Of a stretch of DNA of 64,000 bases, positions 50,263-57,765 are shown piece after piece; position 1 is the first letter of the stretch; every line of letters starts with the position of its first letter. This DNA is from an uncultured Christensenellaceae bacterium (GTDB taxonomy: Bacteria > Bacillota > Clostridia > Christensenellales > Borkfalkiaceae), in contig CAJUOY010000002.1 of NCBI GenBank assembly GCA_910588645.1, positions 1 to 64,000 of the forward strand, written 5' to 3'. Below the pieces are notes generated by a model, which did not search any database, was not told where the DNA came from, and saw only the letters and a program-made list of their open reading frames with translations. The translations under genes were made by a program, and so were the position numbers.

Positions 50263-51582
50263 ATGGCCGAAGATAAAAATTCAAAAAAGTCCCATTATAT
50301 TTCGGGCGCCGAATCCCGCAGAATAGCCAGAGAGAATTTAAAGCAGACGCGCTATTTTGAAAAGCGCAAGAAGAGAAGAGTTAAAGAGGAAGAATTCGTC
50401 ACCGAGATGAAGGATCCCTCAAACATAATAGAATTCGATAATCTGCACACTTATTTCTTTACCGACGCGGGTGTAGTAAAGGCCGTAAACGGCGTGTCGT
50501 TCTCTATACCGGAGGGCTCTACGGTAGGCGTAGTCGGTGAAAGCGGCTGCGGAAAATCCGTTACTTCTCTTTCGACTATGCACCTTGTTCAGGGGCCTTC
50601 GGGGCAGATAGTGGACGGTTCGATCAGATTTAAATCGAACACCTACGTGCGCGATAATTTGGGCAGAAAAATTCCCGTATATGAAACCGAAAAGGACGAG
50701 AACGGCAATGAAGTTCCCGTACTCGACAAAAAGGGCAAACCTGTCATAAGAAAGGACGAGCTCGGCGGCAATATGTACAAAATGGAAGAAAAGGTTGTGG
50801 ATATCGCAAAGATGCCCACGGAAGCTATGCGCGGAATACGCGGCAGAGAAATAGCTATGATCTTCCAGGAGCCTATGACATCGCTCAATCCCGTATTTAC
50901 TATCGGCAATCAGCTTGACGAAGTCGCTATGTTGCATATAGAGGGTATCTCCAAGCAGAAGGCTAAGGAAAGAAGTCTTGAAATGCTCAATCTCGTCGGT
51001 ATGGCGGATGCAGAAAGCATCTACAAGAAGTTCCCCCACGAACTTTCCGGCGGTATGCGTCAAAGAGTAATGATCGCAATGGCGCTTTTGTGCAATCCCC
51101 GTCTGATTATCGCCGACGAGCCGACTACCGCGCTCGACGTTACGATTCAGGCGCAGATTCTTGATCTGTTGCGCAATATAAAGACAAAGATAAACGGAAG
51201 TATAATGCTTATCACGCACGATTTGGGAGTCGTTGCGGAAATGGCGGACTTCGTTGTGGTAATGTATGCCGGCAAGATAATTGAAATGGGTACGGCGGAG
51301 GACATTTTCGATCATCCTATGCATCCGTATACGATCGGATTGCAGAAGAGTAAACCCTCGGTAGACGGGGAAGTAGATTCTCTGTACTGTATACCCGGTT
51401 TCGTGCCAAATCCCGTAGATATGCCCGACTACTGTTACTTCCGCGACAGGTGCGACAGATGTCTCAAAAAGTGCGCGGGGGAGTATCCCGAATTGGTTAA
51501 GGTAACCGATACGCACAGCGTTTCGTGCTATTTATACAATAACGAAAAGGAGGCCGGAAATGGCGGAGCAGACGATAAATAA
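50263..51582 (+). CDS. oppD: Oligopeptide ABC transporter ATPase OppD with inserted segment
   Basis: A 439-aa ABC ATPase. Walker A is GESGCGKS (residues 92-99), Q-loop FQEPMTSLNP, signature LSGGMRQRV, Walker B LIIADEPTTALD, and the C-terminal oligopeptide-transporter domain has Cys pairs typical of an iron-sulphur site (CYFRDRCDRCLKKC). Two extras stand out: an N-terminal basic extension of about 53 residues, and an insert of about 50 charged residues (roughly 127-178) between Walker A and the Q-loop, where OppD usually has a short link. It overlaps oppF by 23 bases. Confidence 0.92.
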   Translation: MAEDKNSKKSHYISGAESRRIARENLKQTRYFEKRKKRRVKEEEFVTEMKDPSNIIEFDNLHTYFFTDAGVVKAVNGVSFSIPEGSTVGVVGESGCGKSVTSLSTMHLVQGPSGQIVDGSIRFKSNTYVRDNLGRKIPVYETEKDENGNEVPVLDKKGKPVIRKDELGGNMYKMEEKVVDIAKMPTEAMRGIRGREIAMIFQEPMTSLNPVFTIGNQLDEVAMLHIEGISKQKAKERSLEMLNLVGMADAESIYKKFPHELSGGMRQRVMIAMALLCNPRLIIADEPTTALDVTIQAQILDLLRNIKTKINGSIMLITHDLGVVAEMADFVVVMYAGKIIEMGTAEDIFDHPMHPYTIGLQKSKPSVDGEVDSLYCIPGFVPNPVDMPDYCYFRDRCDRCLKKCAGEYPELVKVTDTHSVSCYLYNNEKEAGNGGADDK

Positions 51583-52747
51583 TCAGACGGCTTCCGAAAC
51601 CGCGGTTTCGGAAGAAAACAGCCCCCTTCTCGTAGTTAAGGATTTAAAACAGTATTTTCCAGTGGAAAAGAGTCTGCTCGGAAAGACGGTCAAAAGCTTA
51701 AAGGCGGTGGACGGAGTATCTTTCACTCTCGAAAAGGGTAAAACGCTTGGAATCGTCGGCGAAAGCGGTTGCGGTAAGACGACGATGGGCCGTACTATTT
51801 TAAGACTTTACGACGTTACAGGCGGCGAAGTTTGGTTCAAAGGACAGGAAGTGTCCAAAATTAAGAACAGCGAGTTCAACAAGCTTCGTCCTAATATGCA
51901 GATGATATTCCAGGATCCGTACGCCAGCCTTTCTCCCCGACTTACCGTCGGTGAAATTATAGGCGAAGCCGTGCGCGAACACGGAATTGTTCCCAAAGAA
52001 CAGTATCAGGACTATATAATGGAAGTTATGAAGATGTGCGGTCTTCAACCCCATTATTTTGAAAGATATCCTCACGAGTTCTCGGGCGGTCAGCGTCAAC
52101 GTATATGTATTGCGCGCGCGCTTGCTCTCAAGCCTGACCTTGTTATTTGCGACGAGCCGGTATCCGCGCTTGACGTGTCGATTCAGGCGCAGATTATAAA
52201 TATGCTTAAAGACCTGCAAAAGTCGCTCAACCTTACCTATATATTTATTTCTCACGATCTTTCGGTAGTAAAACACATTTCGGACGAAGTGGGAGTAATG
52301 TATCTCGGCAGTATGGTTGAATACGGCTCGAAGGAAAGCATTTTCAGTAACACTTTACACCCCTATACAAAGGCTCTTTTCTCGGCCGTGCCTGTGCCCA
52401 ACCCGCACGTTAAAATGAACAGAATACTCTTAAAAGGCGATATTCCTTCGCCTGTAAATCCTCCCAAGGGTTGTAAATTCCATACCCGCTGCGAGCATTG
52501 TATGGATATTTGTGCAATGGTCAAGCCCAAGTACAAAGAGGTTGAAAAGGGACATTTCTGCGCTTGTCATCTTTACAATACGCCCGAAGAAAACGAGCAG
52601 TGCAATATCGACAAGCACAAGGCGGAGGAGCTTGAACGCATCACCGCTCTTGCAAAGAGCTATATGAAGGTGGGCAGAAAAAAGAAATCCGCCGAGCAGA
52701 AGCCCGAAGCGGAAAATAAGGAATCAGATGGCAAAAAAGAAGCGTGA
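51560..52747 (+). CDS. oppF: Oligopeptide ABC transporter ATPase OppF
   Basis: A 395-aa ABC ATPase. Walker A is GESGCGKTT, Q-loop FQDPYASLSPR, signature FSGGQRQRI, Walker B LVICDEPVSALD. The C-terminal oligopeptide domain contains Cys residues CKFHTRCEHCMDIC, as in OppD/DppD families with a [4Fe-4S] site. A Lys/Glu-rich tail of about 50 residues follows. AAAGGAGG inside the oppD end sets the ATG. Confidence 0.93.
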   Translation: MAEQTINNQTASETAVSEENSPLLVVKDLKQYFPVEKSLLGKTVKSLKAVDGVSFTLEKGKTLGIVGESGCGKTTMGRTILRLYDVTGGEVWFKGQEVSKIKNSEFNKLRPNMQMIFQDPYASLSPRLTVGEIIGEAVREHGIVPKEQYQDYIMEVMKMCGLQPHYFERYPHEFSGGQRQRICIARALALKPDLVICDEPVSALDVSIQAQIINMLKDLQKSLNLTYIFISHDLSVVKHISDEVGVMYLGSMVEYGSKESIFSNTLHPYTKALFSAVPVPNPHVKMNRILLKGDIPSPVNPPKGCKFHTRCEHCMDICAMVKPKYKEVEKGHFCACHLYNTPEENEQCNIDKHKAEELERITALAKSYMKVGRKKKSAEQKPEAENKESDGKKEA

Positions 52748-52979
52748 AGACGACCTGGACACAACCACGACTTTCGCGGATATGAACGTGGACGGTTTCA
52801 AGTGGTACGATCCCGCTATGAAAAAGCGTGGTAACAGGCGCAAAGAAAAACTTGACGTGTCGCGTAAAGAATATTGGGCAATGGTAAAAGGAATGATACT
52901 TGCCATAGGTCCGTATGTTCTCGGCGCCGTGTTAGTTTTCGGCGGTTTGATCGCGCTTGCATATTTATGGCTTTCATAA
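52728..52979 (+). CDS. Small single-pass membrane protein at the end of the opp operon
   Basis: An 83-aa protein with a charged N-terminal half and one hydrophobic helix near the C-terminus (about residues 58-81). It overlaps the oppF end by 20 bases, so it belongs to the operon. I do not recognise the family. By position it could modulate or stabilise the importer, but that is inference. Confidence 0.7.
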   Translation: MAKKKREDDLDTTTTFADMNVDGFKWYDPAMKKRGNRRKEKLDVSRKEYWAMVKGMILAIGPYVLGAVLVFGGLIALAYLWLS

Positions 52980-52981
52980 AA

Positions 52982-53008
52982 AAATCCCCGTCAACTGACG
53001 GGGATTTT
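52982..53008. terminator. Bidirectional terminator between opp operon and pyk
   Basis: AAATCCCCGTCA (52982-52993) pairs with TGACGGGGATTT (52996-53007); the tips open to leave an AACT loop. A/T tracts flank both sides for both transcripts. Confidence 0.92.
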
Positions 53009-53010
53009 CA

Positions 53011-54450
53011 TTATATAGAATTATTCGTTGCAGCAACGGTTTCAACGTTAATAAGGTTGGAATTGCCGCTCTGACCGTTCGGTGTTCCTCCCGTAAGTAC
53101 AATGGTGTCGCCCGTCTTTACAAGGCCGGTATTTATTGCTGCGCGCTTGGCGTAATGGAAAAGCACGTCAACGGAATAAAATTCTTCGCTCATAACGGGA
53201 ATAACTCCCCAACTCAAAGCAAGCTTTCTGTACGCCCTTTCGTTGGTTGTCATACCTATAATGTCTATCATCGGACGGAAGCGCGAAACGGTTCTTGCCG
53301 TACCGCCCGTACGCGTACATACGACTATTACCTTTGCCCCTATGTCGTGGGCAAGAGTGCAGGCGGAGTGCGCAAGCGCTTCCGAAAGTAGGGTAGTGCG
53401 GTAGTCCTTTTCCGCTATGTGCTGAATATAAGAGGTATTTTCTTCGGCCTGCTCTGCAATCTTAGCCATAGCCTTTACAGCCTCTACGGGGTATGCGCCT
53501 GCGGCCGTTTCGCCCGAAAGCATAATGGCGGAGGAACCGTCGTAGACTGCGTTTGCCACGTCGGAAATTTCCGCTCTCGTAGGGCGGGGTTGCTTGATCA
53601 TAGATTCCAGCATTTCCGTCGCGGTAATGCTGCGCTTCCCGCAAATTCTGCAAGCTTTAATAAGCGATTTTTGGATGTTAGGCAGTTCCTCGAACGGAAC
53701 TTCAACGCCAAGATCGCCCCTTGCAACCATTATACCGTCGCATACTTTTAGTATTTCGTCAAGGTTGTTCACACCCGAACGGCTCTCTATTTTGGCTATA
53801 ATTTCTATCTCGCCGTCAGGCGATCCGCATTCCCTTAACCAGTCTCTTATATCGGTAATATCCTTGGCCTTTGAAACAAATGAAGCGGCGATAAAATCTA
53901 CTCCCTGTTCCACGCCGAATTTTATGTCCGCTTTGTCCTGTTCGGAGAGGTATACCATTTCAAGCTGTTTATCGGGGAAAAACATACTTTTTCTGTTTGA
54001 AAGTATTCCGCCAACAATAGTTTTGCATACGACGTCGGGCTTTTCTACTTTTATAACCTCGAAAATCATAAGTCCATTGTTTAAAAGTATCTTGTCCCCG
54101 GGGTTCATCTGATCGCAAATACCCTTGAATGAAACGGAAACCCTCGTTTTATCACCTATTATTTCATCTGTGGTGAATGTAAAAACAGAACCCTCTTTTA
54201 AGGTAATTTTACCGTCTTTAAACGTCTTGATTCTGAATTCCGGTCCCTTGGTATCCAGCATAATGGGAATGGGGACCTTTTTTCTTTGGCGGACGTTTTT
54301 GATTTTTGCGATTTTTGCCGCGTGTTCTTCGTGTGTGCCGTGTGAGAAGTTTAGTCTGGCAACGTTCATTCCCGCGTCTATCATATCGGACAGAATTTCT
54401 TCGCTGTCGCTTGCGGGCCCTAACGTACAAATAATTTTAGTTTTTTTCAT
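53011..54450 (-). CDS. pyk: Pyruvate kinase
   Basis: A 479-aa glycolytic enzyme converting phosphoenolpyruvate and ADP to pyruvate and ATP. Family blocks are KIICTLGPAS at the start, LDTKGPEFR, IIAKIESRSGVNNLDEI, MVARGDLGVE and ITATEMLESMIKQPRPTRAE. Length is that of standard enzymes without the extra C-terminal PEP-utiliser domain seen in many Bacilli. GAGGTG precedes the start. It is alone on the minus strand. Confidence 0.97.
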   Translation of the reverse strand: MKKTKIICTLGPASDSEEILSDMIDAGMNVARLNFSHGTHEEHAAKIAKIKNVRQRKKVPIPIMLDTKGPEFRIKTFKDGKITLKEGSVFTFTTDEIIGDKTRVSVSFKGICDQMNPGDKILLNNGLMIFEVIKVEKPDVVCKTIVGGILSNRKSMFFPDKQLEMVYLSEQDKADIKFGVEQGVDFIAASFVSKAKDITDIRDWLRECGSPDGEIEIIAKIESRSGVNNLDEILKVCDGIMVARGDLGVEVPFEELPNIQKSLIKACRICGKRSITATEMLESMIKQPRPTRAEISDVANAVYDGSSAIMLSGETAAGAYPVEAVKAMAKIAEQAEENTSYIQHIAEKDYRTTLLSEALAHSACTLAHDIGAKVIVVCTRTGGTARTVSRFRPMIDIIGMTTNERAYRKLALSWGVIPVMSEEFYSVDVLFHYAKRAAINTGLVKTGDTIVLTGGTPNGQSGNSNLINVETVAATNNSI

Positions 54451-54468
54451 TAAAACACCTCATTATAT

Positions 54469-54497
54469 ATTCTAAAATAAAACTTATAAAAAATCAA
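54469..54497 (-). promoter_or_regulatory. Promoter of pyk
   Basis: On the minus strand TTGATT (54497-54492), a 17-base spacer and TAGAAT (54474-54469), close upstream of pyk. It is back-to-back with the rnpB promoter. Confidence 0.6.
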
Positions 54498-54515
54498 TAA
54501 AATACTCTCAATTAG

Positions 54516-54545
54516 TTGTATAGGCATCGTAAAAAATGTTAAAAT
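54516..54545 (+). promoter_or_regulatory. Promoter of rnpB
   Basis: TTGTAT (54516-54521), 18-base spacer, TAAAAT (54540-54545), with the RNA 5' end expected near 54552-54556. Confidence 0.6.
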
Positions 54546-54555
54546 ATAATTGATT

Positions 54556-54905
54556 TGAGTTAATTATACGGTTGCGGGCTGTGAAAACAGCGTGAGGAAA
54601 GTCCGAGCATCACAGGGCAAAGGTGCCTGCTAACGGCAGGAGGAGGCGACTTCAAGGAAAGTGAACAGAAATATACCGCGGAATTAATTCCGTAAGGTTG
54701 GAATGGCGAGGTAAGAGCTCACCGTTCCCTTGGTAACAAGGGAAGCCAATTAAACCCCACCCGATGCAAGATTGGGTTTTCGGCTGACTTAAATGTCAAG
54801 GCTGCCCGTCTGCCGACAACCGTTAACATCGCTTGAGCGTGCAGGCGACTGCACGATTAGATAGATAACCGTACACGACAGAACTCGGCTTACAGATTAA
54901 TCTCA
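54556..54905 (+). ncRNA. rnpB: RNase P RNA
   Basis: Catalytic RNA of RNase P, which matures tRNA 5' ends. The universally conserved GAGGAAAGTCCGAGC block lies near 54592, the GGTAAGAGCTCACCG block near 54711, and the 3' conserved block ACAGAACTCGGCTTACAG near 54878. The 5' strand TGAGTTAAT and the 3' strand ATTAATCTCA form helix P1, which sets the ends. Length about 350 bases is normal. The layout looks like the ancestral A type rather than the Bacillus B type, though I did not fold it. A terminator follows. Confidence 0.95.
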
Positions 54906-54913
54906 AATTATAC

Positions 54914-54951
54914 GGCGGCATTTTCGTAATTGCGTAAATGCCGCCTTTTTT
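54914..54951 (+). terminator. Terminator of rnpB
   Basis: GGCGGCATTT (54914-54923) pairs with AAATGCCGCC (54936-54945) and is followed by six T. Confidence 0.93.
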
Positions 54952-54963
54952 CGTTTAAATTTA

Positions 54964-54992
54964 TTGACAAACAAAAATCATCGGCGTATAAT
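54964..54992 (+). promoter_or_regulatory. Consensus promoter of the tetR-ABC operon
   Basis: TTGACA (54964-54969), 17-base spacer, TATAAT (54987-54992): an exact sigma-A consensus. Confidence 0.92.
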
Positions 54993-55020
54993 AACATTAG
55001 TTATTAATAACAGATGTTAT
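54991..55020 (+). promoter_or_regulatory. Palindromic operator over the tetR start site
   Basis: A 30-base near-perfect palindrome with ends ATAACAT and ATGTTAT and centre GTTATTAATAAC; only four positions break symmetry. It begins in the -10 box and covers the predicted start, where a bound TetR dimer would block transcription. Autoregulation by the downstream TetR is inferred. Confidence 0.82.
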
Positions 55021-55037
55021 TATATCGGGAGGAAACC

Positions 55038-55595
55038 GTGCCGGCAAAAAAGGTCATCACAAAGGAAAAAATACTCGCAACGGCGGTAAAAATCGTTCGT
55101 CAGAGCGGCTATGCCGCTCTGAATATGCGCACGCTTGCACAAGCGTGCAAATGCTCTACACAGCCGATTTATTTATCGTTTAGCGGTACGACGGAGTTGA
55201 GGGAAGAAATCGCTAAGGAAGTTTTAAACATATTTAATGGCTATTTGGGGAGGGAAGTAGCTTCAGGAAAGTATCCCGAGTATAAGGCTGTTGGTATGGG
55301 GTACATTCGTTTTGCCAAGGAAGAAAAACAGCTTTTCAAATATTTGCTTATGAATGAGGGAATATCGCGCACGGATATGCAGAATAAAAGTTTTGACGAC
55401 ACGGTATTTATGCTCGTAAAAAAATACGGAATGTATAAGGACGACGCAACGAAACTTCATTTACAGATGTGGATATTCGTTCACGGTATTGCAAGTATGT
55501 TTGCGACGGGATATATCGACTGGGACGAAGAAACGGTCAGCGGTATGGTTACCGACGCTTATAAAGGTTTTATTAAAAATTTAAAGGGAGAATAA
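55038..55595 (+). CDS. TetR-family repressor of the adjacent ABC exporter
   Basis: A 185-aa regulator. The N-terminal helix-turn-helix spans about residues 10-55 (LNMRTLAQACKCSTQPIY), followed by an all-helical ligand/dimer domain with a WHG-type motif (IFVHGIASMFATGYID) as in TetR_C_33-like proteins. The GTG at 55038 is chosen because GGGAGG is five bases upstream; an ATG at 55014 overlaps the operator. It is first in an operon with an ABC ATPase and permease and probably represses all three until an unknown ligand binds. Confidence 0.87.
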   Translation: MPAKKVITKEKILATAVKIVRQSGYAALNMRTLAQACKCSTQPIYLSFSGTTELREEIAKEVLNIFNGYLGREVASGKYPEYKAVGMGYIRFAKEEKQLFKYLLMNEGISRTDMQNKSFDDTVFMLVKKYGMYKDDATKLHLQMWIFVHGIASMFATGYIDWDEETVSGMVTDAYKGFIKNLKGE

Positions 55596-55598
55596 AAA

Positions 55599-56507
55599 TT
55601 GATCATTAAGATAGAAGGATTAAAAAAGACTTTTAAAGATGTTGTCGCGGTCGACGACATCTCCTTTAACGTCAGGCAAGGCGAACTGTTTGCGTTTTTG
55701 GGCGTGAACGGCGCGGGCAAATCCACAACGATAAACATAATAAGCGGAATACTTAAAAAAGATGCTGGTACAGTGACGGTATGCGGTCACGATCTCGACA
55801 GAGAGGCTGATAAGATCAAAAGCGAAATAGGAATCGTATTTCAAAACTCCGTGCTGGATAAAAAGATGACGGGGTACGACAATTTGAAATCCCGCGCAAA
55901 TCTCTACGGTATTTACGGTAAGGAATTTAAGGCTCGGCTTGCGGAAATTTCCGAACTGCTCGACTTAAAAGATATTTTAAAACGCCCCATAATTAAATTA
56001 TCGGGCGGACAAAAGAGAAGATTGGATATAGCGCGCGCGCTTTTCCATAATCCCAAACTGCTCATATTGGACGAACCCACTACAGGGCTCGATCCAAAGA
56101 CAAGAATTACGGTTTGGAACGTGATAGACAGACTAAGAAAGGAAGGCGGGCTTACTGTATTTTTGACGACTCACTATATGGAGGAGGCTGCGGGCGCCGA
56201 CTATGTCGTAATTTTGGACGCAGGTAAAAAGGTTGCAGAGGGCACCCCGCACGACCTCAAAAATAAATACGCAAACGATTTTATAAGATTTTACAGCCGT
56301 CTTGATCAGGTCGAAAAAATATTTACGGATTTAGGCGCGAGCGTAAGACGCGAACGCGACTTCATCGAAGCCGCGGTAAAGACCACGGCGGAGGTGGCCG
56401 GACTTATAAAAAAATATCCCGATTTATTCGAGGACTTTGAAGTTTTAAAGGGAAATATGGACAATGTATTTCTCAAAGTCACGGGCAAGGATTTAAAGGA
56501 GGTCTGA
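55599..56507 (+). CDS. ABC exporter ATP-binding protein (DrrA type)
   Basis: A 302-aa ATPase. Walker A GVNGAGKST, signature LSGGQKRRL, Walker B LLILDEPTTGLD and the switch histidine in LTTHYMEEA are intact. The C-terminal 90 residues form a DrrA/DUF4162-like region. The start codon is TTG at 55599 behind AAAGGGAG with eight-base spacing. With the permease downstream it should form an exporter for a drug, lipid or peptide; the substrate is unknown. Confidence 0.88.
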   Translation: MIIKIEGLKKTFKDVVAVDDISFNVRQGELFAFLGVNGAGKSTTINIISGILKKDAGTVTVCGHDLDREADKIKSEIGIVFQNSVLDKKMTGYDNLKSRANLYGIYGKEFKARLAEISELLDLKDILKRPIIKLSGGQKRRLDIARALFHNPKLLILDEPTTGLDPKTRITVWNVIDRLRKEGGLTVFLTTHYMEEAAGADYVVILDAGKKVAEGTPHDLKNKYANDFIRFYSRLDQVEKIFTDLGASVRRERDFIEAAVKTTAEVAGLIKKYPDLFEDFEVLKGNMDNVFLKVTGKDLKEV

Positions 56508-56511
56508 TAGT

Positions 56512-57456
56512 ATGAACGCAAATTTTGCCGAATTGAAAAAATTTGTCTCGCTCGTTGGGCGCAACACAAAGTGCTATTTTAAGGATAAGTTTACTTTTTT
56601 TATGTCGCTTATAACGCCTATGATTTTGTTTGTGTTGTTTGTGACTTTTTTGAGAAACGTCTACATAGAAAGTTTTAATTCCATATTTAAACAGATTAAC
56701 GTAACCGTAGATAAAGTGTTGATAGACGGTTGCGCGGGTGCTTGGCTTATGTCGTCTATTCTCAGCGTAAGCGCGGTAACCGTCGGTTTCTGTTCCAACG
56801 TAATTATGATCGACGATAAAATAAATTCATCGGTAAACGATTTCAAGGTATCGCCTGTAAAGGGATATACCGTATCGCTTGCGTATTTCGCATCGAATTT
56901 TTTGGTTACTTTTATCGTTTTGTTGTCGGTAATGCTTATAGGGCATATCTATCTTGCTTGTATCGGCTGGCACATACCTTTTACAGACGCTTTGATGATA
57001 ATAGTGGACATCATATGCGGAATACTCTTCGGTTCGTTGATCGCAGGAATAGTTGGCAGCTTTATCTCTACTCAGGGCGGGCTGTCCGCCGTATCAACTT
57101 TGGTTTCGTCGATGTACGGTTTTATTTGCGGAGCATATATGCCGTTATCGCAGTTTTCGGAAGGGTTGAGGAACGTAATTTCCCTGCTTCCGGGAACGTA
57201 CGGCGTGGGTATAATGCGTAACCATTATATGAACGGTTATATGCAGGCGTTTAGCGAAGAACTCTCTTCTCTAAACGTTCCCGCAGAGACTACCGAACAA
57301 GTAATTAAAGCTATGCGGGATTCATTTGACGCGAACTTGTATTCTTTCGGCAACGGCATACCGCTCGGAGCAATGTATGGTATTTTACTTGGAACCTGCG
57401 CTGTACTGCTTACTGCGTTTATCGCAATAGTATTTATTAAAAACAAGAAAAAATAA
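56512..57456 (+). CDS. ABC-2 type exporter permease
   Basis: A 314-aa membrane protein with six predicted helices (about 28-48, 75-100, 123-150, 157-182, 190-212 and 280-308). The ABC-2 topology and the motif GAYMPLSQFSEGLRNVISLLPGTYG near residue 215 match DrrB-like exporters. It starts four bases after the ATPase gene behind AAAGGAGG and ends at a bidirectional terminator. Confidence 0.87.
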   Translation: MNANFAELKKFVSLVGRNTKCYFKDKFTFFMSLITPMILFVLFVTFLRNVYIESFNSIFKQINVTVDKVLIDGCAGAWLMSSILSVSAVTVGFCSNVIMIDDKINSSVNDFKVSPVKGYTVSLAYFASNFLVTFIVLLSVMLIGHIYLACIGWHIPFTDALMIIVDIICGILFGSLIAGIVGSFISTQGGLSAVSTLVSSMYGFICGAYMPLSQFSEGLRNVISLLPGTYGVGIMRNHYMNGYMQAFSEELSSLNVPAETTEQVIKAMRDSFDANLYSFGNGIPLGAMYGILLGTCAVLLTAFIAIVFIKNKKK

Positions 57457-57459
57457 TCA

Positions 57460-57487
57460 ATAGGCCGTGATGTACTTCACGGCCTAT
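57460..57487. terminator. Bidirectional terminator between the exporter and the XRE gene
   Basis: ATAGGCCGTGA (57460-57470) pairs with TCACGGCCTAT (57477-57487). The TAG stop of the minus-strand XRE gene lies inside the stem. Confidence 0.85.
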
Positions 57488-57696
57488 ATCTTTGTTCTTC
57501 CCACTAACTCGTCTATACTGCAATCAAAAAAATCTGCCAAAAGCCACAAACTTTCAATGCTTGGTTCTTTTTTTCCCGAGAGCCACGCGCTGATCGCGCT
57601 TTGAGCTATCCGTATCTCCTTTGAAAGTTTTACTTGATTTATAGAAGCTTCCGTCATAAGTTGTTTAAGATTTTCAGAAAAAATTATATTTACCAC
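57484..57696 (-). CDS. XRE-family repressor, predicted leaderless
   Basis: A 70-aa protein with one HTH_3 domain (NQVKLSKEIRIAQSAISAWL, then KKEPSIESLWLLADFF). I place the start at GTG 57696, seven bases beyond a minus-strand TATAAT (57708-57703); no ribosome site precedes it. A longer frame starting upstream of 57696 would have to cross the promoter. It is divergent from a membrane protein gene and two palindromes between them are likely its operators. Confidence 0.78.
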   Translation of the reverse strand: MVNIIFSENLKQLMTEASINQVKLSKEIRIAQSAISAWLSGKKEPSIESLWLLADFFDCSIDELVGRTKI

Positions 57697-57697
57697 A

Positions 57698-57726
57698 TTG
57701 ACATTATATCTCCAAGGTGATATAAT
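57698..57726 (+). promoter_or_regulatory. Consensus promoter with the first XRE operator in its spacer
   Basis: TTGACA (57698-57703), 17-base spacer, TATAAT (57721-57726), an exact consensus. The 24-base palindrome 57703-57726 has TATAAT pointing outward at each end, with core TATCTCCAAGGTGATA at 57707-57722, so the -10 boxes of the two divergent promoters are the two arms of one operator. Confidence 0.85.
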
Positions 57727-57735
57727 TATGAAAAA

Positions 57736-57751
57736 TATCTCCATAGAGATA
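57736..57751 (+). promoter_or_regulatory. Second XRE operator
   Basis: TATCTC-CATA-GAGATA, a perfect inverted repeat sharing TATCTCC with the first site. Centres are 29 bases apart. It covers the early transcribed region of the membrane protein gene and ends just before its AAGGAG. Confidence 0.75.
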
Positions 57752-57765
57752 ATAAGGAGCTACAT

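Noticed and set aside
50419..51516. Open frame of 365 codons opposite oppD
   Set aside because: Fully antisense to a gene with all ABC motifs; low-complexity, Tyr/His/Arg-rich translation typical of antisense frames.
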